Source of the DNA: Bacillus wiedmannii
GTDB lineage: Bacteria; Bacillota; Bacilli; Bacillales; Bacillaceae_G
DNA: 64,000 nucleotides
NCBI RefSeq assembly: GCF_001583695.1
Contig: NZ_LOBC01000028.1
Span: forward strand, 62,001 to 126,000
Direction of reading: 5' to 3'
Within the stretch, counting starts at the first letter, position 1. The number at the start of each line of letters is the position of its first letter. Both the position numbers and the translations under genes were made by a program. Positions 7,278-15,518 of the stretch are shown here, in pieces. The notes under the pieces are model-generated. The model did not search any database. It was given only the letters and a program-made list of their open reading frames with translations, and was not told the origin of the DNA.

Positions 7278-7820
7278 TTAGATAGATGAAATAAGGGAAT
7301 TAAGCACTGATTTTAATTGTTCTCTCGTCGTAGAATCTAAGATTTCTGCTTTACTATTAATCTTGGTTCCTACGACACCAATTTGTAAAGTGCTTTCTTT
7401 TGGGATATTTGCTTCAATCATTTGTAATGTGAGCATTATTGATTCGTGTGCTTTATCTCCACCTGTAATACGTGAAGAAGCACTAATAACAGCTACTGGT
7501 TTATTCATAAATTCTCCCGATGATACAACCCAATCAAGAGCATTTTTTAGAACTCCTGGAACTCCCCTTGCATATTCAGGGGTACAAATTATTACACCAT
7601 CAGCTAGTTTAAGTTGTTCACGTAAGTCCTTAACTGAAGCAGGAGGATCATCTGTATCTGCTTCAGGACTAAAGTATGGGAGATGTTCCAATCCTTCATA
7701 AAATTGAAAATCAATATTTTTCGATTTCAGATTAGAAATAGCATATAAAACGTTTGTATTAGAGGAATTTTTCCGTAGACTTCCTGAAATAGCGAGTATT
7801 TTCATTCTGTTTTCATTCAT
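7278..7820 (-). CDS. NADPH-dependent FMN reductase (flavodoxin fold)
   Basis: The protein belongs to the FMN_red family: ILAISGSLRKNSSNTNVLYA forms the phosphate loop, and PEYARGVPGVLKNALDWV is the conserved FMN-contacting and dimer segment. Quinone or chromate reductase-like enzymes share this fold. The start is uncertain: the frame is open to a TTG at 7913, with ATGs at 7832, 7820 and 7805. None has a strong ribosome binding site; 7820 has a weak GGATG upstream and keeps the fold intact. Direct repeats lie on both sides (7120-7170, 7948-7998), hinting that the gene is a mobile or recently acquired cassette. Confidence 0.85.
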   Translation of the reverse strand: MNENRMKILAISGSLRKNSSNTNVLYAISNLKSKNIDFQFYEGLEHLPYFSPEADTDDPPASVKDLREQLKLADGVIICTPEYARGVPGVLKNALDWVVSSGEFMNKPVAVISASSRITGGDKAHESIMLTLQMIEANIPKESTLQIGVVGTKINSKAEILDSTTREQLKSVLNSLISSI

Positions 7821-7947
7821 AGTATCATCCATTCTATTAACTACAAATTTGTTTTTAAATTCCTTAATATTCCATCCGTCATAATTATACTGTTTTTGAA
7901 GTGTCGTGTTCAACTAATTTGCTTCATCAGTTGAATAAAGAACCCTG

Positions 7948-7998
7948 TATATTTTATACATGTTAAATTAACATAACGTCTCATTATCAGCAGCAATG
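7948..7998. repeat. Dispersed repeat containing TTAACATAACGTC, copy 2
   Basis: Second copy of the element described at 7120-7170. It shares TACATGT, TTAACATAACGTC, ATTATCAG and CAATG in the same order and spacing. Confidence 0.5.
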
Positions 7999-8059
7999 AA
8001 AAAGGAGAACCCTGCTCTCACAAGGGAATCTTCTTTCTTAGTTCTATGAATCTATACAT

Positions 8060-8440
8060 TTTTTATACATTCCTATCCTAACGCGGTTTTAGTGTTCTTG
8101 TTTGTTACTGGATTAGCTAAAAAACTGTATAAAATCTTGCATACTCTTAGCGTAGGAGTTCCCCAAAATACTGGTCCCCCATACGTGCTTTCTTATGGGT
8201 ATTTCTTGAACCCCCATTAAACACTCTCCCGTCACTTGTCTATCTTTAAGAGTAACTCTGCTTGTTTATTTAAAGTCCTCGCACCGAGGCTTTGTCCCCC
8301 CTCCCAAAGCCAAACAAACGATTCAGGTTACATGCTTATCTCAAACTGAACATTCAATCTTTATTCAGTTTGTAAATAAAAAGGACAATCAGCCCCATAA
8401 TGGACTAACTATCCTATAAATTATTATCTAAATTCAATAA
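8060..8440 (-). other. Gene-free, G-rich structured region of unknown nature
   Basis: No supportable ORF lies here. The minus strand is much richer in G runs than its surroundings and can form several hairpins: GCTTTG/CAAAGC, CTCG/CGAG, CTTTAA/TTAAAG and CCCATA/TATGGG. It includes TGGGGGTTCAAG at about 8209-8220. This resembles the structured 3' non-coding end of an IS200/IS605-type element or another RNA gene, but I cannot identify a transposase fragment or element ends. Confidence 0.3.
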
Positions 8441-8467
8441 AACTAGAACTTCTTTTCCTATGTATCA

Positions 8468-8944
8468 TTATTTCGTTATTTCACCAAACTGCGCTCTCGT
8501 CACTTTCGCCAAGTCATCCACTTTCAGCTCAATTTGTATACCAATTTTCCCGCCGCTCACTATGATCGTTTCAAGATTTTGAGCACTCTCGTCAATACAT
8601 GTAGAAAATAACTTCTTCATTCCGACTGGTGAACAACCACCGCGAATATATCCTGAAACTTTCGTAATATCTTTTACAGCAATCATTTCAATTTTCTTTT
8701 CACTTACTGCTTTTGCGGCAGCTTTTAAATTTAGTTCCTCATCTACCGGAATAATAAACACATGATAATTTTTACTATTTCCTTGAGCGATTAACGTTTT
8801 ATATACTTCTCTCACTTCTCGTCCAATTTTCTCAGCTACTGATACGCCATCAATTTTTCCATCGTCTGGATCATATGACATCATCGAATATTCAATTTTC
8901 TCTTTATCTAATATTCGCATCGCATTAGTTTTATCTTTTTTCAT
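8468..8944 (-). CDS. ybaK: Cys-tRNA(Pro)/Cys-tRNA(Cys) deacylase, YbaK/EbsC type
   Basis: This 158-residue protein of the YbaK/ProX editing superfamily hydrolyses cysteine misattached to tRNA(Pro). Recognisable elements are VYKTLIAQG with the conserved Lys near residue 50, IIPVDEELNLKAAAKA, and SGYIRGGCSPVGMKK, the family signature GxxSP loop. The ATG at 8942-8944 follows AAGGAGAC; a TTG five codons earlier is part of that binding site. It appears monocistronic. Confidence 0.92.
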   Translation of the reverse strand: MKKDKTNAMRILDKEKIEYSMMSYDPDDGKIDGVSVAEKIGREVREVYKTLIAQGNSKNYHVFIIPVDEELNLKAAAKAVSEKKIEMIAVKDITKVSGYIRGGCSPVGMKKLFSTCIDESAQNLETIIVSGGKIGIQIELKVDDLAKVTRAQFGEITK

Positions 8945-9104
8945 AACTGTCTCCTTCAAAGGTTATTTCATATTATTAAGTTTTATTATATTATACACCC
9001 TTTTCCATTTCTCCTACTTAACTTCACATTTTTGTAGATATATTTATGCATCATCCTACTAAGATTTTATTTCCCATTAAATTCAAACTCACATAAAGAA
9101 AATC

Positions 9105-9137
9105 GACATCGAGCCTTCAAACGGAAGGCTCGATGTC
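9105..9137 (-). terminator. Terminator of the tandem serine hydrolase gene
   Basis: A 14-bp perfect stem GACATCGAGCCTTC/GAAGGCTCGATGTC lies immediately after the stop codon at 9148. Confidence 0.85.
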
Positions 9138-9147
9138 AATTTTACAT

Positions 9148-11310
9148 TTAACGTCCAAACTCTTTATTAAATATTTTATCCCTGCCTGTATTGACTTCTG
9201 GACCTACTGCATTAATAGCAGTTACTAAAATATGTTCTCCTCCAATAGGTCCACCCACCCTTGTTTCAAATCCAAAAGTCCCACCAGCATGCCCCCAATA
9301 CGATTGCCCGTCGGGTGTTTTGTCTTCATAAACTCCTAGTCCAACCTTACCTATAGGTGAATCTACTGTTGTGAACATCTGATCCATTAGCTCTTGATTT
9401 AAAAGCTTTCCACCCAACAGTGCACTGAAGAATGTAGTCAAATCTTTCACTGTTGAAACCATATCTCCAGCTGCATTTGCCCATGACTGATTAATTTCTG
9501 TCAAATCATATAAACGACCTGATCTATCCATATTATATCCATTAGCATGCTTACCCGGTATGTGCGAACTTGCTTCCATTACGAATGTCTCTTTTAACCC
9601 GAGCGGTTCAATAAATCTTTTTCTAATTTGCTCAGCATACGTATCTCCTGTTACCTTCCGAATAATTTCCCCGGCTATAACAGTATTTGTATTTGAATAG
9701 TCCCAGCCCTCCCCTGGTGCAAATACAGACGGCTTTGCAAGTGCTAAACTTATGAGCTCATCGGTACTATAATAACGAAATGGGTTTTGAGGCAATGTAA
9801 TATCTCGCATATCTAAATCAGTATATGCTGCAATCCCACTTGTATGGTTTAATAACTGACGAATTGTAATTTTACTCCCATCATATCCGTTACCCTTTAC
9901 AACTCCCGGCAACCATTTTTCAACTGTATCATCAAGGTTTAATTGTTTCTCTTCAGCCAATTGCAGTACAACAGAAGCAGTGAATGTCTTCGTTATGCTT
10001 CCGATACGGAACGAAAAATTCGGTTCTACAGGGCGTGGCATCTCGTAACTAGCTGTTCCGGTAGCATACGACCAACGCTTGCCATCCTTTAATCCGCCAG
10101 CTATAACACTTGGAATTTTTTTATTCGTTACTACTTGATCCATTACATTTTGCACTTCTTCTCGATGTTTACTTTTCTTTTCCTTATCTGTGGGTTCCTT
10201 TTTTGATTTTGCCGCAAATTCTGAAGCTAAAATATTATTAATCTGTTTCTCTGCCCCTAATACATTAATATTTATCGAGATAACATGTTGACCATCTTTC
10301 GTTCCACCAGCAAAGTTAGTAAAACCAGGAATACCACCACCATGTCCCCATACTTCAGTACCATCTGGCAATTTTGTTGCGTGAATACCAAGTCCATACT
10401 TTCCTAATGGGGTATCTACTGTGTTAGTCACCATCTCCTTCTGCATTTCGGGTGTCAGTAATTTCCCACCTAATAAGGCACGGAAGAACGTTGTCATATC
10501 TTCTCCTGTCGAAATCATTTCACCACTAGCATTAGCAAACGATGGATTAAACAAAGTAATATCTACTAATTTATCTCCCATATTTAAATAGCCACGTGCA
10601 TTTTTTTTCGGAATATCCATTGAGCTTCCAGGAAGAACTGTTTCTTTTAAACTAAGGGGTTCCATAATTCGTTTCTTTATCTGCTCAGCATACGATTCTC
10701 CGGTTACCTTCTGAATAATCAATCCTATAATAACCATGTTTGTATTCGAGTATGACCAGCCTTTTACTGGTTCTAATTGTAGGGCACGAGAAATTAATTG
10801 TTCCGCTGTATACTTCTCGCTTGGATTCTCTATTAATTTCTCTTTAAGATCTGGAGTCAAGTAATCAGCAATTCCGCTTGTATGATTTAATAGTTGGCGA
10901 ATCGTAATTTTGCTGCCATCATAGTCTTTCCCTTTTATAAGTCCCGGCAACCATTTCTCTACCGTATCATCAAGACTTAACTTCTTTTCACCCGCAAGCT
11001 GTAATACTACTGTAGCTACAAAGGTCTTCGTTGTGCTCCCAATTCTAAAAGCAGAATCAGCATCTACTTTATGATTTCTCTCAATATTACCTTCACCAGA
11101 AGCATACGCCCAACTTGCCTCTCCATTTTTCACAGTAACAATAACTCCCGGAACATTCTTTGCATCGGCAGCTTTATCGATAACTTGTTCAATTGATGTC
11201 CTTGTGTTTACCGCATGTACGTTTTCGTAAGAAGGTATCGCTAACGCTCCAACCAATATTGCCCCTGTTAAAGTAAGGGATGTTCCTTTTTTTAAGATAA
11301 ATGACTTCAT
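9148..11310 (-). CDS. Secreted serine hydrolase with two tandem beta-lactamase-fold domains
   Basis: The 720-residue exported protein has an N-terminal signal peptide (basic start, LTGAILVGALAIPS, cleavage after VHA) and two homologous class C beta-lactamase/DD-peptidase domains. Domain 1 has STTK (in IGSTTKTF), YSN (WSYSNTN) and HGGG; domain 2, from about residue 385, has SITK (IGSITKTF), YSN (WDYSNTN) and HAGG. Both therefore keep the SxxK serine and YxN triad. A Lys-rich linker of about 25 residues joins them. Single-domain relatives of 350-400 residues include alkaline D-peptidase and penicillin-binding-protein-like esterases. The gene is divergent from the kinase-regulator at 11579, which may control it. 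Confidence 0.9.
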   Translation of the reverse strand: MKSFILKKGTSLTLTGAILVGALAIPSYENVHAVNTRTSIEQVIDKAADAKNVPGVIVTVKNGEASWAYASGEGNIERNHKVDADSAFRIGSTTKTFVATVVLQLAGEKKLSLDDTVEKWLPGLIKGKDYDGSKITIRQLLNHTSGIADYLTPDLKEKLIENPSEKYTAEQLISRALQLEPVKGWSYSNTNMVIIGLIIQKVTGESYAEQIKKRIMEPLSLKETVLPGSSMDIPKKNARGYLNMGDKLVDITLFNPSFANASGEMISTGEDMTTFFRALLGGKLLTPEMQKEMVTNTVDTPLGKYGLGIHATKLPDGTEVWGHGGGIPGFTNFAGGTKDGQHVISININVLGAEKQINNILASEFAAKSKKEPTDKEKKSKHREEVQNVMDQVVTNKKIPSVIAGGLKDGKRWSYATGTASYEMPRPVEPNFSFRIGSITKTFTASVVLQLAEEKQLNLDDTVEKWLPGVVKGNGYDGSKITIRQLLNHTSGIAAYTDLDMRDITLPQNPFRYYSTDELISLALAKPSVFAPGEGWDYSNTNTVIAGEIIRKVTGDTYAEQIRKRFIEPLGLKETFVMEASSHIPGKHANGYNMDRSGRLYDLTEINQSWANAAGDMVSTVKDLTTFFSALLGGKLLNQELMDQMFTTVDSPIGKVGLGVYEDKTPDGQSYWGHAGGTFGFETRVGGPIGGEHILVTAINAVGPEVNTGRDKIFNKEFGR

Positions 11311-11431
11311 TATGCATCGCTCCTATTATTTTATATTTTTCTGTTGCCTCACTCCCTCACCTTAACTTCAATATTGTTAAATAACATAGTGACAAAACGT
11401 TTTAATTTACTTATTACGCTTTATGCAACTA

Positions 11432-11452
11432 TGTCATATAAAACATGTGACA
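11432..11452. promoter_or_regulatory. Candidate operator between serine hydrolase and hybrid regulator
   Basis: TGTCATAT and ATGTGACA form an imperfect inverted repeat. Further TGACA or TGTCA words occur at 11390-11394, 11456-11460 and 11471-11475. The 268-bp divergent region therefore contains a cluster of one motif, as expected for a LuxR-type response regulator site. Confidence 0.4.
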
Positions 11453-11578
11453 AACTGTCAACTGCTTCATATGACATACTTTATTGACTGTCTTTCTATT
11501 GACGATTTCAGAGATATGTTACATGATGAATCTGAATCATTGATAATTAATCTTAAAATACAAGTAGGTGCTTAATTT

Positions 11579-13372
11579 ATGTTCTCATTCACAAAAAAAT
11601 GGATTTGGTATGACTGGATATTTGTGCTCATACGAACATTTTGGCTAATTGTTATCATCGGCGCTAATTTTATGTTTCCAACATCCATTCATACATCAAG
11701 TATGATTGTGCTTTCTCTCACTTTTGTCGTTTACCTTATACCATTAATTATTCGATATAAGAAACCAGAATGGTACCCTGCATTCGATATTATCACTGCA
11801 GGTTGTTTTTATCTTTACTTAGCATCCGTAGCTCCAAATTTACTTTGGTCTTTCATTTTACTCGTAATCATTATTGGACTATGTAGTAATCAAAATAATT
11901 ATATATGGAGCGGTATTTTTTGTGGATTTGCATTTCCACTATTGAATGCTTGGATTGCCAACCAACTGCCATATGAACTAATCGTTAGTTGTAGTCTCGG
12001 TTTTGCCATTGGCATTTCTTTTAATATATTAATTCAGTATCATAAGCAATCTCGAATTATTGAAGAGCAAAAACTACTATTAGAACAACATATTAAAAGA
12101 ATTGAAGAGCTTACTTTAATAGAAGAGCGTAATCGACTGTCACATGAACTACATGACACAATTGGTCATACACTTACTTCTCTCATCGCTGGCGTCACAT
12201 CACTAAGATCATCAGTACCGGATTCACAGTTTGAACGAATTGATTCGCTTATCAGCATTGCTCAGCATAGTCTAAATGACATTCGAAAGCATCTACACGA
12301 ACTATCTCATAATCCACTTAGTAATTCATTAAGTGAATCACTACAACAATTAACAGAAGAATTTATGAAATCTACAGGTACAACCGTTACATTTCGTGTG
12401 ATTGGAAACGAGACTCTTGTAATGCAAAAAGTGAATTTTTGCCTATATCGTTGTCTTCAAGAGTCGTTAACAAATGCTGTTCGGCACGGTAAAGCGAGCA
12501 ACATATCCGTTCAACTACATTTCGACGGACAACAACTTCGATTGCAAATTGAAGATAACGGGATTGGAATGAAAGAAATTCAATTTGGCTTTGGACTCAG
12601 TGGAATGAAAGAGCGACTTGAACAAGTTCAGGGGACATTATCTCTTCATTCTAATGTTGAACAGGGAACATGCGTTGTTTGTAATATTCCATTACAAACA
12701 AAACCCACAAATGACATAATTCGCTTATTGGTCGTTGATGATCAGGCACTTATTACAAATAGTTTAGAGAAAATTTTAGAGCACCAAACTGATTTTATTG
12801 TTGCTGGTAAGGCGTACGATGGATCTGAGGCATTAAAATTATGTGAACAATTACAACCTGACATTGTACTAATGGACATTCAGATGCCAGAAATGAATGG
12901 TATTGAGGCTTTGCTAGAGATGAAGCGACGTTGGCCTAATATAAAGATTGTTCTTATGACAACATTTGAAGATTCCTTACAAGCAGCAACTGCACTCGAG
13001 CATGGAGCTGAAGGTTACATGTTGAAGTCTATTCATCCGCAAGAAATGAAGGAGGCCTTGAAACTTATTTATAACGGTGGAACTTGGATTGACCAATCGG
13101 TTGCTACACGCATTTTTGAGAAAATGAAACTTCAACGTGAGCAATTAGCGAAAATCAAATCAACTAAACAAACTTATCCATATGGACTTACAAAACGGGA
13201 AATGGAAATTTTAGAACATCTATCAAACGGATTACGCTATAAATCCATTGCTGCTAAGCTATTTTTATCTGAAGGAACAATCCGTAATTACTGCTCAAAT
13301 CTCTATTCAAAGCTAGGTGTTAACAATCGTGAAGAAGCGATAAAAATGGCACGAACAGAAAACATCTTGTAA
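11579..13372 (+). CDS. Membrane histidine kinase fused to a NarL/LuxR-type response regulator
   Basis: The 597-residue polypeptide contains a complete two-component system. Residues 1-155 form about six membrane helices. A coiled coil leads to a HisKA_3 domain (RLSHELHDTIGHTLTSL, phospho-His at HD) and a HATPase_c domain (SLTNAVRHG N-box, DNGIGM, FGFGLSGMKERL). After a 10-residue linker comes a receiver domain (LLVVDD, phospho-Asp in VLMDIQMP, Lys in YMLKS), then a LuxR helix-turn-helix (LTKREMEILEHLSNGLRYKS). In relatives these are two adjacent genes; here the frame is continuous, so the DNA-binding part is tethered to the membrane unless processed. No ligand domain is visible. Confidence 0.9.
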   Translation: MFSFTKKWIWYDWIFVLIRTFWLIVIIGANFMFPTSIHTSSMIVLSLTFVVYLIPLIIRYKKPEWYPAFDIITAGCFYLYLASVAPNLLWSFILLVIIIGLCSNQNNYIWSGIFCGFAFPLLNAWIANQLPYELIVSCSLGFAIGISFNILIQYHKQSRIIEEQKLLLEQHIKRIEELTLIEERNRLSHELHDTIGHTLTSLIAGVTSLRSSVPDSQFERIDSLISIAQHSLNDIRKHLHELSHNPLSNSLSESLQQLTEEFMKSTGTTVTFRVIGNETLVMQKVNFCLYRCLQESLTNAVRHGKASNISVQLHFDGQQLRLQIEDNGIGMKEIQFGFGLSGMKERLEQVQGTLSLHSNVEQGTCVVCNIPLQTKPTNDIIRLLVVDDQALITNSLEKILEHQTDFIVAGKAYDGSEALKLCEQLQPDIVLMDIQMPEMNGIEALLEMKRRWPNIKIVLMTTFEDSLQAATALEHGAEGYMLKSIHPQEMKEALKLIYNGGTWIDQSVATRIFEKMKLQREQLAKIKSTKQTYPYGLTKREMEILEHLSNGLRYKSIAAKLFLSEGTIRNYCSNLYSKLGVNNREEAIKMARTENIL

Positions 13373-13413
13373 GCAATGTGAAATGAATACATTTCGCTTC
13401 AAAACTAAAAATA

Positions 13414-13442
13414 TTGATAATTCTAAAATCATCTGATATAAT
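13414..13442 (+). promoter_or_regulatory. Sigma-A promoter of the His leader and hisS2
   Basis: TTGATA at 13414-13419 and TATAAT at 13437-13442 are separated by 17 bp, a near-consensus promoter. Transcription would start about 13449, some 25 bases before the leader peptide. Confidence 0.75.
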
Positions 13443-13474
13443 TTGGAAAAACTTATGTTAAGGAGAGATTTCTA

Positions 13475-13519
13475 ATGCAAAATTTTAATACGTCTTTCCA
13501 ACTTCATCATCATACGTAA
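13475..13519 (+). CDS. Histidine leader peptide, 14 aa
   Basis: The ORF MQNFNTSFQLHHHT begins at an ATG ten bases after AAGGAG and ends at TAA 13517-13519. It contains three consecutive CAT histidine codons at 13505-13513. It sits 135 bases ahead of a histidyl-tRNA synthetase gene and immediately before a set of competing hairpins ending in a terminator. This is the architecture of a ribosome-mediated amino-acid attenuator. Confidence 0.8.
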   Translation: MQNFNTSFQLHHHT

Positions 13520-13520
13520 C

Positions 13521-13629
13521 GCCGTGTATCCGAAGAAAAATTTTTCTTCGTGGGTACAGGGCTTTTCCTGTTGACCCACGAAGCGTTCATAAAGCTATGT
13601 GGGTATTTTTATACCCATATAGCTTTTTT
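13521..13629 (+). promoter_or_regulatory. Transcription attenuator controlling hisS2
   Basis: Mutually exclusive stems can be drawn. Segment 1 (TGTATCC plus CGAAG, 13525-13535) pairs with segment 2 (CTTCG plus GGGTACA, 13546-13558). Segment 2 alternatively pairs with segment 3 (CTTCGTGGGT with ACCCACGAAG at 13574-13583, inner ACAGG/CCTGT). Segment 3 alternatively pairs with segment 4 (ACCCAC with GTGGGT at 13599-13604, plus AGC/GCT). Segment 4 also belongs to the terminator AAAGCTATGTGGGTAT/ATACCCATATAGCTTT, followed by T7. No T-box sequence (GGTGGNACCGCG) is present. Confidence 0.75.
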
Positions 13630-13653
13630 TAATTTAAAAAAGGAGTGATTAAG

Positions 13654-14964
13654 ATGGAAATGAAAAACGTAAAAGGAACAAAGGACTATTTACCAGAGGA
13701 ACAAGTACTACGAAACAAAATTAAAAGAGCGTGTGAAGACACGTTTGAACGATACGGATGTAAACCGTTAGAAACACCAACGTTAAATATGTATGAGCTT
13801 ATGTCTTACAAGTACGGCGGTGGCGATGAAATTTTAAAAGAAATATATACGCTTCAAGATCAAGGAAAACGTGCCCTTGCCTTACGCTATGATTTAACAA
13901 TCCCATTCGCAAAAGTCGTAGCGATGAATCCGAACATCCGCCTCCCTTTTAAACGGTATGAAATTGGAAAAGTATTTCGAGATGGACCAATTAAACAAGG
14001 GAGATTTCGTGAGTTCATTCAATGTGACGTTGATATAGTCGGTGTAGAATCAGTCATGGCAGAAGCGGAACTTATGAGTATGGCGTTTGAACTGTTCCGA
14101 ACGTTAAACTTAGAAGTAACGATCCAATATAATAACCGAAAATTGTTAAACGGTATTCTTGAGTCCATTAACATCCCTACTGAACTAACGAGTGACGTTA
14201 TTTTATCATTAGACAAAATCGAAAAGATTGGGATTGATGGTGTACGAAAAGATGTATTAGAGCGCGGAATTTCTGAAGAAATGGCTGATACGATATGTAA
14301 TACCGTATTATCTTGTCTAAAGCTTACAATTGCTGACTTTAAAGAAGCTTTCAATAACCAACTCGTTGCCGACGGAGTAAACGAACTACAACAATTACAG
14401 CAATATTTAATCGCCCTCGGAATTAATGAAAATGCTATATTCAATCCGTTTTTAGCGCGAGGACTGACAATGTACACAGGTACCGTATATGAAATCTTTC
14501 TAAAAGATGGCTCGATTACATCTAGCATCGGTAGCGGTGGTCGTTACGATAATATTATTGGCGCATTCCGCGGTGATAATATGAACTATCCAACAGTCGG
14601 TATTTCATTCGGTTTAGACGTTATTTATACAGCACTATCACAGAAAGAAACGATATCATCTACAGCGGATGTATTTATCATCCCGCTTGGGACAGAATTA
14701 CAATGCTTACAACTTGCCCAGCAATTACGTTCTACCACTTCCTTAAAAGTCGAACTCGAACTAGCAGGACGCAAATTAAAACGTGCCCTTAATTATGCAA
14801 ATAAAGAGAATATCCCTTATGTGCTTATTATTGGTGAAGAAGAACTTAGTACAGAAACCGTTATGCTGCGGAATATGAAGGAAGGTAGTGAGGTGAAGGT
14901 TCCGCTTTCTTCTTTAAAAGACAATACACTAAATAAGTATTTTAATACGCCTACTACGTTATGA
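13654..14964 (+). CDS. hisS: Histidyl-tRNA synthetase, second type (HisS2)
   Basis: This class II synthetase of 436 residues charges tRNA(His). Visible landmarks are motif 1 near GTKDYLPEEQ, motif 2 RYEIGKVFRDGPIKQGRFRE followed by FIQCDVDIVG, the His loop RGLTMYTGTVYE (usual DYYTG changed to TMYTG), motif 3 GSGGRYDNIIGAF and a C-terminal anticodon-binding domain. The motif 2 loop resembles the archaeal/eukaryotic branch rather than the housekeeping bacterial HisS. It is too complete to be HisZ. The ATG at 13654 follows AAAGGAG with 8-nt spacing; an upstream GTG at 13645 overlaps that site. It is controlled by the His leader upstream. Confidence 0.9.
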   Translation: MEMKNVKGTKDYLPEEQVLRNKIKRACEDTFERYGCKPLETPTLNMYELMSYKYGGGDEILKEIYTLQDQGKRALALRYDLTIPFAKVVAMNPNIRLPFKRYEIGKVFRDGPIKQGRFREFIQCDVDIVGVESVMAEAELMSMAFELFRTLNLEVTIQYNNRKLLNGILESINIPTELTSDVILSLDKIEKIGIDGVRKDVLERGISEEMADTICNTVLSCLKLTIADFKEAFNNQLVADGVNELQQLQQYLIALGINENAIFNPFLARGLTMYTGTVYEIFLKDGSITSSIGSGGRYDNIIGAFRGDNMNYPTVGISFGLDVIYTALSQKETISSTADVFIIPLGTELQCLQLAQQLRSTTSLKVELELAGRKLKRALNYANKENIPYVLIIGEEELSTETVMLRNMKEGSEVKVPLSSLKDNTLNKYFNTPTTL

Positions 14965-14998
14965 TTGTGAAGTGTTTTCAAAATGTAAATGTTATAAT

Positions 14999-15030
14999 AA
15001 AAAACTCCATTAAAAATAATGGAGTTTTTT
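14999..15030. terminator. Bidirectional terminator between hisS2 and the secreted protein gene
   Basis: AAAAACTCCATTA pairs with TAATGGAGTTTTTT, with T-runs on both strands, between two convergent genes. Confidence 0.85.
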
Positions 15031-15038
15031 CGCACAAT

Positions 15039-15518
15039 TTAATTTTGTTTAAATATAAATGTCTGTTTATACTTTCTTTCCGCCTCACAGTCTTTTTGTC
15101 CATTTTCCAACGCTTTAGAAGGCTTTTCTTGCCAAGTTATAATAACTTCAAGTTCATTAGACTGAACGGATATAGGAAAATTCGCATGATTAAAAGCAAC
15201 TTCTTTACTTAACACATGATCTTTTTTAGAAGTGAAAAGTTCATACTTCGTTTGAGAATCTGGTTCATTTCGAAATACTTCAATGGTTACATGATAAGCG
15301 TCCTTCCCAATATCTTGAACCTCGAAACCATACGTATCAAAAACATCCTTTTTAGATGTAACTAAACCAGTTTTTTTATCAGGTTGCTTAATTTCTATTT
15401 TCCATCGATCTGACGTTTGAGAAATCGGTAACTGCTTTGGAGAAAAAGCATGAACAGTGAAAGAACTTCCAATTACGAAACAAAATATGCATAAGAACGA
15501 AAAAAGCATTTTTTGCAT
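15039..15518 (-). CDS. Secreted protein of unknown function
   Basis: The product is 159 residues with a signal peptide (MQKMLFSFLCIFCFVIGSSF, cleavage near VHA). The mature domain looks beta-rich (WKIEIKQPDKKTG, YHVTIEVFRNEP, LEVIITWQEKP) and could be an immunoglobulin-like fold. No family recognised. ATG 15516-15518 follows TGGAGG; longer in-frame starts lack a binding site. It converges on hisS2 and shares its terminator. Confidence 0.8.
   Translation of the reverse strand: MQKMLFSFLCIFCFVIGSSFTVHAFSPKQLPISQTSDRWKIEIKQPDKKTGLVTSKKDVFDTYGFEVQDIGKDAYHVTIEVFRNEPDSQTKYELFTSKKDHVLSKEVAFNHANFPISVQSNELEVIITWQEKPSKALENGQKDCEAERKYKQTFIFKQN

Noticed and set aside
9148-11310. A true beta-lactamase resistance gene
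   Set aside because: The SxxK/YSN/HxGG pattern is shared with D-peptidases and esterases; nothing in the sequence shows hydrolysis of beta-lactams.
13500-13630. T-box riboswitch before hisS2
   Set aside because: The obligatory GGTGGNACCGCG sequence is absent, whereas a His-rich leader peptide and exclusive hairpins are present.
13654-14964. HisZ (ATP phosphoribosyltransferase regulatory subunit) instead of HisRS
   Set aside because: Motif 2 with its ATP-binding arginines, motif 3 and a full C-terminal anticodon domain are present, and no hisG or other his genes are adjacent.
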